Position numbers and translations under genes: made by a program. From CAZYFS01 sp964647465 (GTDB lineage Bacteria; Patescibacteriota; Minisyncoccia; Minisyncoccales; UBA1441), in NCBI GenBank assembly GCA_964647465.1, contig CAZYFS010000001.1:1-64000 (forward strand): a stretch of DNA of 64,000 nucleotides, read 5' to 3'. The notes under the pieces are model-generated. The model ran no database searches. It worked only from the letters and a program-made list of their open reading frames with translations, and had not been told where the DNA came from. Of this stretch, positions 8,646 through 17,213 are shown one piece after another; position 1 is the stretch's first letter; the number at the start of each line of letters is the position of its first letter.

Positions 8646-9931
8646 GCATCCCTTTTTTCTCCCAAAATTCCTTCTTTATTCGTTTCTTCTCCTTGGCGTA
8701 GAATTCTTAAGATAATCACATCTCCTGCTTCACTGTCCTGAATAATTTCATAAAGAGGATTGTTTTTATCTATCTTTTGCCCATTGGCTTCAAGAATAAT
8801 ATCATTTTCTTTGAGCCCCATTTCTACTGCGGTTGTTTCTTCCAAAATGGCTGACCCTTGATCGTTCCCTCTAATTAAGGCCCCATAGCTAACTGGGAGA
8901 TTTTCTTCTTCTTGGATCGAAGATGTGATAGAAATATATCGAATTCCCAAAAAAGGATAAACTATTTCTCCTTTTTCCTCTAGTTTTTTTATATCTCGTT
9001 GGGCTCGATTAATAGGAATTGCGAAGCCAATGTTTTCTGCTCTTTCGGCCATCGCCACGTTAATACCAATTACTTCTCCACTCAAATTAAGTAATGGCCC
9101 CCCTGAATTCCCGCGATTAATCGCTGTATCAGTTTGGATTAAATCATTTAAAATTTCGCTAACTCCTCCACCAGAAGCACTAACCGTTCGAGAAAGTCCG
9201 GAAATTACTCCAACCGAAACTGTGTTTTCAAATTCTCCTAAAGCATTCCCGATGGCTACCACTGTTTGCCCAGAAGCTAGATCTGAAGAATCTCCTAGTA
9301 AAATTACTGGGAGATTATTGTCTTCTTGAATCTGCAGAAAGGCCAAATCTTGAAAAGGATCGCGAGCTAATACTTTTGCTGAGTAAACTTCTCCTTCTCT
9401 ATCGACAATACTATACTCTACTTCCTCTCTAGATGTTAAATGCTTATTAGTTAATACCAACCCTTTTGAAGAAACAATAAAACCTGTTCCTTCATGTAGT
9501 AATTCGCCTTTCTCTTCTTCGGAAAAATCATTAACCATAATACTCACAACAGAAGCCGAGGCACTCTTAACCAAGCTAACTATTTTTTCTTCCCGGCCTT
9601 CTTGAGACTCCGACCAATCTAATAATTTCGTTGTTTGTTCGGTAATCTGATCTTTTAAATCAATAATTTCTTTCCTTGTTTCTCCTATTCCGGCCGTATC
9701 CAAAGAAGAAATAGATTGTTCTGATAAAAACAAAATCTTCTCGTGAAGGTCGACAATCTGTTTTTCTTGTTCTCCCTCTTGAAGAATTAACTCGTCGAAT
9801 TGTTTTTCTAATTGAGAATAATGATCATTAAGAGAAAGAACTTGGGTAATAAGAAAAGCTATTAGAAAAACAACCAACATGCGGTTGATAATTCTAATAA
9901 ATTGATCGGATAGAAAAAAGTTAAAAGTCAT
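8642..9931 (-). CDS. membrane-anchored HtrA/DegP-like serine protease
   Basis: 429 residues: one N-terminal membrane helix (about 12-33), a coiled-coil spacer (about 36-110), a trypsin-like domain with catalytic His164 (LTNKHLT), Asp195 (DPFQDLAF) and Ser276 (RGNSGGPL), and a single C-terminal PDZ domain (about 325-415). This is the domain order of anchored HtrA proteases that survey folding outside the membrane. It precedes clpB on the same strand, so two protein-quality genes sit together. The family is certain; DegP, DegQ or DegS equivalence cannot be decided. Confidence 0.92.
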   Translation of the reverse strand: MTFNFFLSDQFIRIINRMLVVFLIAFLITQVLSLNDHYSQLEKQFDELILQEGEQEKQIVDLHEKILFLSEQSISSLDTAGIGETRKEIIDLKDQITEQTTKLLDWSESQEGREEKIVSLVKSASASVVSIMVNDFSEEEKGELLHEGTGFIVSSKGLVLTNKHLTSREEVEYSIVDREGEVYSAKVLARDPFQDLAFLQIQEDNNLPVILLGDSSDLASGQTVVAIGNALGEFENTVSVGVISGLSRTVSASGGGVSEILNDLIQTDTAINRGNSGGPLLNLSGEVIGINVAMAERAENIGFAIPINRAQRDIKKLEEKGEIVYPFLGIRYISITSSIQEEENLPVSYGALIRGNDQGSAILEETTAVEMGLKENDIILEANGQKIDKNNPLYEIIQDSEAGDVIILRILRQGEETNKEGILGEKRDA

Positions 9932-9981
9932 TAATCTGAGCGAACAATTTTCCCGTCAGAGAGGAATATCTACTAAAGTAC

Positions 9982-12711
9982 TTATTCGCCATAATTAACA
10001 TTATCTAAATAAAAGGTCAAATTGTTGGTTTGCTGATAAGGAGCAAAAACAATTTTATCATAACGATTGCGTTTTTTCTGTTCTGTGGAAAGAGAAGCTA
10101 AATCAAAGTCATATCTTTGAAAAGAATCGGCTTTTTCTGCTACCGGAATCATTTCAAAATCGAGGATACGCACAATTTGAGCCGGATCAGTATCAAGGCC
10201 AACATAAAGAAAATTACCGTCTCTCAAAAGAGCCTCTGCATTATTCTCGTCGCGAGGAAGGGTTTTCGTTGTTGTTGACCAATCAACTTTCGAAACCCGC
10301 ATTACTTTAGCTGGTTCGGTATCCAACCCAAGATAAATAAATTCTTCGTTTTGCGCAAGACTATGACAATTATTTTCTCCCGGCTCAAAGACTTTCTCCA
10401 TCGTTGTTTTAAAATCATCTTTAGCCAATCTCACTAACTGAGCTGGTTCAGTGTCTAAGCCAATATAAATATAATCTTCGTCCTGGATTAAAATGTAAAG
10501 ATTGTTTTGTCCAGTATCAAGCAGTTTTGTTTCTGATGCAGCAAACTCTTCTTTTTCTAATCGAATAACTTGGGCTGGCATAGTATCAAGCCCCAAATAA
10601 ATATATTGACTGTCCTGCAATATTGATCTCACTCTTTCTCCCCCAGCTGGGAGAATAGCTGTTCTCGATGAATCAAAATCTATTTTTGCTATCCGAGTAA
10701 TTTTTGCTGGGTACATATCAAGCGCTACATAGACGTAATCAGCGTCCGAGGTTAAAGAAACTGCTCTATTCTCATAGATGGCCAAAGTTTTGATTTCCAC
10801 CTGAAAACTTTCTTTACTGATCCGAGCAATTTTAGCTGGACGAGTATATAGAGCCGCATAAATATAATCTTCATCAATAGTAATATCTTGAATGTTGTCA
10901 CAGTTGGAAGGAAGTGTTTTTGAAACCATTTGGGAAAAATCTGTCTTAAGAACCTTTACAATCGTTCCTGGAGAAGTTGCCAACCCTAGGTAAATATAAT
11001 CCCTATCTTCTGCCATTGCTTTAAGTCCCTTCGCTGAACCTACTAACGTTTTCACTTCATAGTCTCTCGTATAAAAATTAGTATCATCAAAATTCGATTT
11101 TAATAGATGAACTATTTTTGCGGGAGAAGTATCTAAAGCAATATAGAGAGCGTTCTCATCTTGAGTTAAGGCATAAGCACGATCTTCTCCTGCTTGTAAT
11201 ATCTTTCCCTGAATAGCGAAATTAGCCTTGGTAATTCGAATAATTCGAGCTGGCTCAGTCGCTAAAGCAAGATAAATATAATTTTCGTCTTCAACAATTC
11301 CACGAGCTTCATCATAACCTCGACTAAAAGGTTTCGAGACAGTAGTTGAAAAGTCTTCTTTCGAAATACGAACCATTTTTGCCGGTGTCGTCGCTAAAGC
11401 AAGATAAAGATAAGATGCATCTTGAGTTAAGCTATAAATATTTTCTTGATCAAGAGCTAAATTTTTGTTCAAAGTAGAAAAATCTAATTTGTTGATACGG
11501 ACAACTCTACCTGGGGCTGTTTCTAGAGCTGCATATAAATATGTATCATCGTTAACCAAAGCACGAACACTTACATCTTCTTCTGATAAAGTGATCACTT
11601 TGTCTACTCGAAAACCGTCTTTATCTAAACGAACGATTTTTCCGGGAGTAGTTCCAAGCCCTGCATAAACATATTTATCATCTTGAGTAAGAGAATAAAC
11701 AGTATTCTGACCAATCGGTAAAATTTGAGTTCGAGTAGTAACAAAATCATTTTTCGCTAGACGAACAATTCTCCCTGGCTGAGTTCCAAGACCAAGATAA
11801 AGATAATCGTAATCCTGCGCCAAAGAGTAAATATGGCCTTCTCCGGAAGCAAGAGTTTTTGTTAATGCTGTTGAAAAATCAATCTTTGATATCCGGACAA
11901 TTTTAGCTGGAGAAATGTCAAGCCCAATATAGATATACTGCTCGTCTTCGATTATAACTCTCCCTTTGTTCTCTCCGGCTGACAAGGCTTGGGATTTTTC
12001 TAAAAAAGCCATTAATTTCTTTCCCGACTCACTCTGTCTTAAGTCAAAACTAAGATGATTAGCCGCTGATAAATCAAGAGAGCCAAACTGATCATAAACA
12101 CTTTCTCTGTAGCCTTCTTCTTTCACTTGGATCTTATTAGAACCGTCTCCGCTCGTTTTTATATCCTCAGAAATAGAAACTGCCAGCTGGGCGGGATTAG
12201 AACTAACAAGAGGAAAATCGCCATTAAAAATAACGTAAGCTGATGGACGACTACCCAGCCAAGCAATATCTCCACCCTGTGACGAATGCCTCTCAAGGAA
12301 ACCTTGCCCAACTTCCTTTTTAACCAAAAGACGATATTCTTCCCCTGCTTCTTTTGTTTTATAAAAATAACAATAAGTCTCTTCTGCTCCTCCATCTTGA
12401 TAGACCTGTGGATAAAGAGGGTCAACGGGAAGAAAAGCATTCAAGTACCCATAAAGCTGATCCTGTAAGTCCCTATCTTCTTCCATTCTCGCCCCACTAT
12501 CTTTTTTTGGATAGTGACCATAATCAATCCTATAACGTTCAAGAGCCCCTGCCATAACCTGCAAATCTCCCTCCCTTTGAGCGTCTCTTCCGTCGGCATG
12601 ATAACGTGAAACAGTTAAAATAATTGCTGAAACAATAAGAATAATAATTATTGATCCGGCGATAATTTCGACTGGAGTAATATTAAATTTAAGTTTTTTG
12701 AAATTAAACAT
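9982..12711 (-). CDS. pseudopilin-like protein with 14-repeat beta-propeller region
   Basis: 909 residues from ATG 12711; an upstream in-frame extension would run into comEC and is rejected. Residues 1-75 look like a type II/IV pseudopilin: short basic head, NITPVEIIAG in place of the usual GFTLIE site, a hydrophobic helix, and a GspG-like segment (DLQVMAGALERYRIDYGHYP). A beta-sandwich strand set (about 155-230) follows, then 14 repeats of about 44 residues (about 239-850) with consensus D-x-x-Y-I-Y-L-G-L-D-T-x-P-A-x-I-V-R-I-x-K-x-D-F, and the sandwich appears to resume at the C terminus (KIVFAPYQ...FYLDNVNY). Fourteen suggests two seven-bladed propellers. Predicted to be surface exposed; function unknown. 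It follows comEC by 17 bases. Confidence 0.85.
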   Translation of the reverse strand: MFNFKKLKFNITPVEIIAGSIIIILIVSAIILTVSRYHADGRDAQREGDLQVMAGALERYRIDYGHYPKKDSGARMEEDRDLQDQLYGYLNAFLPVDPLYPQVYQDGGAEETYCYFYKTKEAGEEYRLLVKKEVGQGFLERHSSQGGDIAWLGSRPSAYVIFNGDFPLVSSNPAQLAVSISEDIKTSGDGSNKIQVKEEGYRESVYDQFGSLDLSAANHLSFDLRQSESGKKLMAFLEKSQALSAGENKGRVIIEDEQYIYIGLDISPAKIVRISKIDFSTALTKTLASGEGHIYSLAQDYDYLYLGLGTQPGRIVRLAKNDFVTTRTQILPIGQNTVYSLTQDDKYVYAGLGTTPGKIVRLDKDGFRVDKVITLSEEDVSVRALVNDDTYLYAALETAPGRVVRINKLDFSTLNKNLALDQENIYSLTQDASYLYLALATTPAKMVRISKEDFSTTVSKPFSRGYDEARGIVEDENYIYLALATEPARIIRITKANFAIQGKILQAGEDRAYALTQDENALYIALDTSPAKIVHLLKSNFDDTNFYTRDYEVKTLVGSAKGLKAMAEDRDYIYLGLATSPGTIVKVLKTDFSQMVSKTLPSNCDNIQDITIDEDYIYAALYTRPAKIARISKESFQVEIKTLAIYENRAVSLTSDADYVYVALDMYPAKITRIAKIDFDSSRTAILPAGGERVRSILQDSQYIYLGLDTMPAQVIRLEKEEFAASETKLLDTGQNNLYILIQDEDYIYIGLDTEPAQLVRLAKDDFKTTMEKVFEPGENNCHSLAQNEEFIYLGLDTEPAKVMRVSKVDWSTTTKTLPRDENNAEALLRDGNFLYVGLDTDPAQIVRILDFEMIPVAEKADSFQRYDFDLASLSTEQKKRNRYDKIVFAPYQQTNNLTFYLDNVNYGE

Positions 12712-12728
12712 AAAAATAAGTAATAAAT

Positions 12729-14231
12729 TCAAATAAAGTTTATCACATCGTGTCTTTTTTGAAAGAAATTTTGTTTCTCTCCAAGAAAATAGACGCCTAT
12801 TCCCAAAAACAAATAAAGCAAAAGGACTTCCCAGCCGGAGATATTTATTCTTGCCGTCGCCCAAGGCAAGCCAGAGAAATAATTAACCAAACCAACTAAA
12901 TAATTTAATAACGGGCCTAACAACCAGCTGATTAATTGTCCTAGTCTTTCCCAGATCAAAGCAAAGCTAAGAAAACAAAATCCCATCATTAAAAGTAACG
13001 GGAGGAAGGGAATTACAAGAAGATTAACCAATAAGCCAACAAGCGAAGCTTGATGAAAATAATAAATTGTCAACGGTAAGGTAAAAAGCTGAGCTGAAAA
13101 AGTAAGCCCGATTATTTCTCCCAAGGGATTGTTAAAAAAATGGGGCCATCGTAATTTTAAAATTGGCCTCAGCCAAATAATTCCAAGCGTAGCAAGAAAT
13201 GATAATTGAAAACCGATATCAAGCCTTAATAACAAAGGATTAAAAAGCAAAAGGAGAACCGCGACAAAAATTAGTCCTCGGGCAGAAATTAACGGTCGCC
13301 CGATTTTTTGTCCAAACAAAAGAAGAAAACTCATTAAACCCGCTCTAATAATTGAAGGACGACCACCAACAAGAAAAATAAATAAAAGAAGAACCCCACT
13401 GACAAAATAAAAAATATGAGTTCTTTTCAGCCGAAAAACTCTACTCATCACCACCAATATTTGAGAGAGAATAATAAGGTGCATTCCCGAAATAGCAAGA
13501 ATATGACTAATTCCAACTCGCGATAGCTTTTCTTGAAAACGAGAAGATAATTGATCGCGATTTCCTAAAATCATCGCTTCTAAAATAGCTGACTGAGGTG
13601 GCGAAAAGCTATTTCCAATCTTTAACGATAATTTATCTTTTAGGGCTAGATTCCAAGCAATCAGTTTATTTCCCTTCTCTGAATCAAGAAATTCAATTTG
13701 AGGAAAGTACATTAAAACATAAATCCCTTCTTTGGCTAAAAAACCACGGTAATTAAAGTCGGGGAAAACCGAAGGATATTCTAATGTTCCTTTAAAACTA
13801 AGCCTGTCTCCGTATTCATGCTTTGGGTAATTATCAGCAACGAGCAAGACTTTCCCTTCAATCTTTTTCTTTTTCTTCCCTTGATCATGCTCTATCTCCT
13901 TCATTATAAACGTTGTTGATGGACCTTCCGCTTCCCTTACCTGTCCCACCATGCCCGTTAAAGTCACTTCTTTATTAACCAGAGATCGAAGTTCCAGTTT
14001 TTCTATTCTTGTTTCGGTTTTCTGAATCCAAAAAATCCCACCAACCATTTCCAGAAAAATTAAAAAGATAAAAACTTTTTTAGGAAAAATACTCTTTGGA
14101 AAAAAGACGAATCCTCCTCCGAGGACCAAAAGGGCAAATAGAAGAAACGAAGGAAAATAAATAAAAGAGCCAAAAAAAATTCCGCCCAAGAAAAATAAGG
14201 CGAAAATTAAAATAGAATTAGCAAGGGACAT
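12729..14231 (-). CDS. comEC: ComEC/Rec2 family DNA-uptake channel
   Basis: 500 residues, strongly hydrophobic. N-terminal helices are followed by a DUF4131-like soluble segment (about 75-180) and the Competence domain with the signature GISHILAISGMHL near residue 240, then about eight membrane helices. The C-terminal metallo-beta-lactamase domain of Bacillus ComEC is missing, as in many shorter homologues. It carries single-stranded DNA across the membrane during transformation. It lies 36 bases after ftsZ and 17 before the pseudopilin-like gene; comF (2533-3291) and pilMNO are in the same window, giving a plausible uptake set. Confidence 0.9.
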   Translation of the reverse strand: MSLANSILIFALFFLGGIFFGSFIYFPSFLLFALLVLGGGFVFFPKSIFPKKVFIFLIFLEMVGGIFWIQKTETRIEKLELRSLVNKEVTLTGMVGQVREAEGPSTTFIMKEIEHDQGKKKKKIEGKVLLVADNYPKHEYGDRLSFKGTLEYPSVFPDFNYRGFLAKEGIYVLMYFPQIEFLDSEKGNKLIAWNLALKDKLSLKIGNSFSPPQSAILEAMILGNRDQLSSRFQEKLSRVGISHILAISGMHLIILSQILVVMSRVFRLKRTHIFYFVSGVLLLFIFLVGGRPSIIRAGLMSFLLLFGQKIGRPLISARGLIFVAVLLLLFNPLLLRLDIGFQLSFLATLGIIWLRPILKLRWPHFFNNPLGEIIGLTFSAQLFTLPLTIYYFHQASLVGLLVNLLVIPFLPLLLMMGFCFLSFALIWERLGQLISWLLGPLLNYLVGLVNYFSGLPWATARINISGWEVLLLYLFLGIGVYFLGEKQNFFQKRHDVINFI

Positions 14232-14267
14232 CGAAGAAAAAATTTATGTTCAAAAAGATGATTATAT

Positions 14268-15746
14268 CTAAGAAAGAATCTTCTGAGGAACTTTCGTGGC
14301 AATTACTGTTATTCTTATTTGTCCAGATTTCAAACTCCTGTCTATCGACGTTCCGAATACCAACTCTGCTTCTTGACGAAGATGTGTCGAGATTAATTGC
14401 GAAGCCATCTTTAATTCTCCTAAACTCAAATCACCTCCACTAGCAACATTCATTAACGCTCCTCCTGCTCCAGAAAAGGAAAAATCTAGAAGAGGGGAAC
14501 GGATTGCCTCTGCTATAGCTCTTTCAATTCTTTTCTTTCCTGTCGCCATTCCCATTCCGAATAAAGCCTGTCCTGCATTTTCCATAACTGCTCGCAGGCT
14601 AGCAAAATCAATATTGACCGCTCCCGAGGAAACTATTAAATCGGAGATTCCCTGAATAGCATTTTTTAATATCTGATCACAAGCCAAAAAAGCCTCATGA
14701 ACAGAAGCTTTCTTGTCCATTATTTTTAACAGCCGATCATTGGGAATAACTAAAAGAGTATCTACTTTTGATTTTATCCGCTCTAAGGCATGAGTAGCTA
14801 TTCTCTTTCGTTGAGCTCCTTCAAAAGAAAAGGGGAGAGTTACTACGCCAATTGTCAAAGCTCCTTCCTCTTTGGCAATTCTTGCAACAACTGGAGCTGC
14901 TCCCGAACCAGTGTTGTGAACCAAAAATCCATTAGCTATAAAATTATGGCTTCCTTCAACCGCAAGATCATAAACCTCCTCTTGTTTTGCTTCATCAATC
15001 GATTCAATTTTGTCAAAAGTAAAGTATTTTTGGAATTCCTCCTTTTCTTCTCCCTTAAAAATAAGATTACTTTTCAAAGAATCAAAAAGAGCTTGTTCGG
15101 AGAGAACAGAGTTGAGATTAGATATTTCTCCTCTAATTTCTTCCTTCTGAACAACGACCATATCTCCTTTTTGAAGGCTTTCTAACTCTGTCCAGGCTAA
15201 AAATAAAAAACCCTCTCTTTCTTTTTGAGGATTTAGTTTCAAAAAAGGATGATCTGTCGAAGCATTTATTGATCGAGTTCTTGTTTTTAATTCCTGAGTT
15301 AGTTTCTTTCCTACTTTCACCGTTTCTAAAACCTTCTTTCTGCTCATCCCATTTATCGAAAGAGAATAAACTTCTTCTCCAATCGTCAAAGAATCAATTT
15401 TCTTTAATTTATGATTTCCCATCGAAATCAGCGAATTCCCTCCCAGGCATCCGCCCCCCAAACCACAAGTAATAAAAACCATATCCGAGCCTCGAAGGGT
15501 TTCTCTAATAATAGAACTAGATTTTTCTGCCGCCATCTTCCCCACCGATGGACGCATCCCCGATCCTGTCCCTTGAGTTAGAGAATAACCAATTTGAATT
15601 TTTTGATCGGCACTCTTTTTTCGTAAATCTTGGACATCAGTGTTAATAGCAATAAGTTTCACTCCTTGAATTTGATATTTCTTCATTCGAGCAAGAGCAT
15701 TGCTTCCTGACCCCCCGACCCCTACCACTTTAATCTTTGTTTCCAT
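14268..15746 (-). CDS. ftsZ: FtsZ precursor interrupted by a mini-intein
   Basis: 492-residue precursor; after removal of residues 100-278 the mature protein would be 313 residues. The N extein has GVGGSGSNAL and LIAINTDVQDL; the intein splits the tubulin signature as GLGGG / TGSGAAP, which would be restored by splicing. The rest matches FtsZ (IPNDRLL, GMGMATG, ITVIATK). Two further oddities: the T7 loop reads NIDFAS instead of the usual NxDFAD, losing the second catalytic Asp (precursor S383), and the protein stops right after the last core strand, without the variable linker and FtsA-binding tail. ftsA lies 8 bases upstream. FtsZ assembles the division ring in the cytoplasm. Confidence 0.93.
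   Translation of the reverse strand: METKIKVVGVGGSGSNALARMKKYQIQGVKLIAINTDVQDLRKKSADQKIQIGYSLTQGTGSGMRPSVGKMAAEKSSSIIRETLRGSDMVFITCGLGGGCLGGNSLISMGNHKLKKIDSLTIGEEVYSLSINGMSRKKVLETVKVGKKLTQELKTRTRSINASTDHPFLKLNPQKEREGFLFLAWTELESLQKGDMVVVQKEEIRGEISNLNSVLSEQALFDSLKSNLIFKGEEKEEFQKYFTFDKIESIDEAKQEEVYDLAVEGSHNFIANGFLVHNTGSGAAPVVARIAKEEGALTIGVVTLPFSFEGAQRKRIATHALERIKSKVDTLLVIPNDRLLKIMDKKASVHEAFLACDQILKNAIQGISDLIVSSGAVNIDFASLRAVMENAGQALFGMGMATGKKRIERAIAEAIRSPLLDFSFSGAGGALMNVASGGDLSLGELKMASQLISTHLRQEAELVFGTSIDRSLKSGQIRITVIATKVPQKILS
14913..15449 (-). other. mini-intein (Hint domain, no homing endonuclease) in ftsZ
   Basis: 179 codons, precursor residues 100-278. It starts with Cys (CLGGNSLISMG, block A), has a block B SINASTDHPFLK with the conserved His166, and ends with block F/G VYDLAVEGSHNF...GFLVHN, so the last residues are His-Asn, followed by extein Thr279 as the +1 nucleophile. 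Ser163 stands where block B usually has Thr. Only about 90 residues separate blocks B and F and no LAGLIDADG motifs are present, so it cannot home by itself. All residues needed for protein splicing (Cys1, block B His, terminal His-Asn, Thr+1) are present. Confidence 0.92.
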
Positions 15747-15754
15747 ATAACAAG

Positions 15755-16939
15755 TTATAAATTGGGGACAAAAATTCGGAATATTTTTTGCAAAAAATCC
15801 TTAAACCTTCCTCTAGAAGGCTGAGAAGAACAATCAGTTAAAACCAACCCGGCAACCGTTGCTAATCCCGGATCATTTTTTGGTAAATCTGAAATTTGAT
15901 CAGGCGTTCCAACTTTTGCCGTTAATTTAAAAATACTTTTGACTTGGTTAACCACCCCTTTTATTTCAGAACCACTTCCAGTTAAAACTATTCCCGCTGG
16001 AATATCAGCCCTCTTAACAACGAAATAAATTTCCTCTTGAGCTTCTTTTAAGATTTCGTCTAACCTTAAGCGAATAATTTTCGCTACTTGTTTCTTGATT
16101 TTCTCATCTTTTCCTTTTATTTTTTCTTTCTTCTCTCGACAAGTCCCCACATCTTTTTTGAGTTGCTCTGCTTCTTCTCCTTCTATTTGTTCACCAACGC
16201 TAATGTCGTCAGTAATACGAGAAGATCCTAGGGCAAAAATAGCTGCATGAACGAGGCATCCATTTTGAAAAACGCTTACTTTTGTTAAGCCAGCTCCAAT
16301 ATCAATCATGGCAACTCCCCTTTGTTTCTGATGTTCTGTTAAAACAGCTTGCGAGCAAGCAAGAGGGGTAGCAATAATCTCTTCTATTTCAACTCCAGCA
16401 TTTTCCACCGCTTTTTTGAGTTTACTTAAATGAGGAGAAAAAACTGTTAATAATAAAACTCTTGCTTCTAGCTGCGTTCCCTTCATTTCGAGAGGCTCTT
16501 GAGTTCCTTCCTGTCCATCAATAATAAATTCCTTTGCTTGCACGCCAAGGATCTCGTTGTTAGCAGGAAGATTAACTGCTCGCGCAGCCTGTAACACTCT
16601 TTTAATGTCCTCTTCAGAAATTCTCTTATCTGCTCGAGAAACAGAAACTAACCCTCGCGAAGGAATTGCTCGAAAACGAGCACTTCCAATATTAAAATAA
16701 ACACTGTCTATTCTTTCAGAACAAGATTTTTCAGCCTGAGCAATAGCCGTTTTGATGCTTACCGATAACTGATCGACATTGTGAATCCCATGCTTAGTAA
16801 TCCCATCAGCTTGACTCCGACCGAAACCCAAGAATTTGATCTTTCCGTCTCCCAGGTGCTGACTAACCACTAAAACTCTAATCGAGCTTACTCCTACATC
16901 TAAGCCAACAATTAAACGAGAGTGACGATCCATAGACAA
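15755..16939 (-). CDS. ftsA: FtsA, actin-like division protein
   Basis: 394 residues. Phosphate-1 motif LIVGLDVGVSSIRVLV at about 9-24, the 1C (SHS2-like) domain at about 85-170, phosphate-2 motif VAMIDIGAGLTKVSVF near 215, and the adenosine motif GIVLTGSGSEIKGV near 330. The C terminus ends with an amphipathic stretch (FKDFLQKIFRIFVPNL) suited to membrane binding. FtsA normally tethers FtsZ to the membrane through the FtsZ tail, yet the neighbouring FtsZ has no such tail. It lies between rpsU (9 bases upstream) and ftsZ (8 bases downstream). Confidence 0.92.
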   Translation of the reverse strand: MSMDRHSRLIVGLDVGVSSIRVLVVSQHLGDGKIKFLGFGRSQADGITKHGIHNVDQLSVSIKTAIAQAEKSCSERIDSVYFNIGSARFRAIPSRGLVSVSRADKRISEEDIKRVLQAARAVNLPANNEILGVQAKEFIIDGQEGTQEPLEMKGTQLEARVLLLTVFSPHLSKLKKAVENAGVEIEEIIATPLACSQAVLTEHQKQRGVAMIDIGAGLTKVSVFQNGCLVHAAIFALGSSRITDDISVGEQIEGEEAEQLKKDVGTCREKKEKIKGKDEKIKKQVAKIIRLRLDEILKEAQEEIYFVVKRADIPAGIVLTGSGSEIKGVVNQVKSIFKLTAKVGTPDQISDLPKNDPGLATVAGLVLTDCSSQPSRGRFKDFLQKIFRIFVPNL

Positions 16940-16948
16940 TTAAATAAA

Positions 16949-17164
16949 TTATATCTTTCCTAGTTTTTTCAGTTCTTCGTATTTTGCCCTAGATTCATTT
17001 TTGCGAAGAGCCGCTCTTTTTTTGATTAACTGACTTTCAGCTCGATGATGATGTCGATTTTTCATCACCATTCGCAAAAGCCCACTTCTCTTGATGCTTT
17101 TCGAAAAACGATTAACCAAAAACGAAGATGTTTCATCGGCTCGACGAATAATTTTTAAAGCCAT
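16949..17164 (-). CDS. rpsU: 30S ribosomal protein S21
   Basis: 71 residues, very basic, with the S21 pattern LRMVMKNRHHHRAES...KKRAALRKNESR. S21 binds near the 3' end of 16S rRNA and helps mRNA engagement in initiation. It sits between hisS and ftsA on the same strand. A TATAAT-like box overlaps the hisS stop about 45 bases upstream, so it may have its own promoter. Confidence 0.9.
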   Translation of the reverse strand: MALKIIRRADETSSFLVNRFSKSIKRSGLLRMVMKNRHHHRAESQLIKKRAALRKNESRAKYEELKKLGKI

Positions 17165-17213
17165 AATAAATATTTTGTTAAACTAATTTTGTTTATAAGG
17201 TAAAGACAAAGAA

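Noticed and set aside
12712..12864. 51-residue N-terminal extension of the pseudopilin-like protein
   Set aside because: It lies inside the end of comEC and would put soluble residues before a pseudopilin helix; ATG 12711 gives the expected short basic head.
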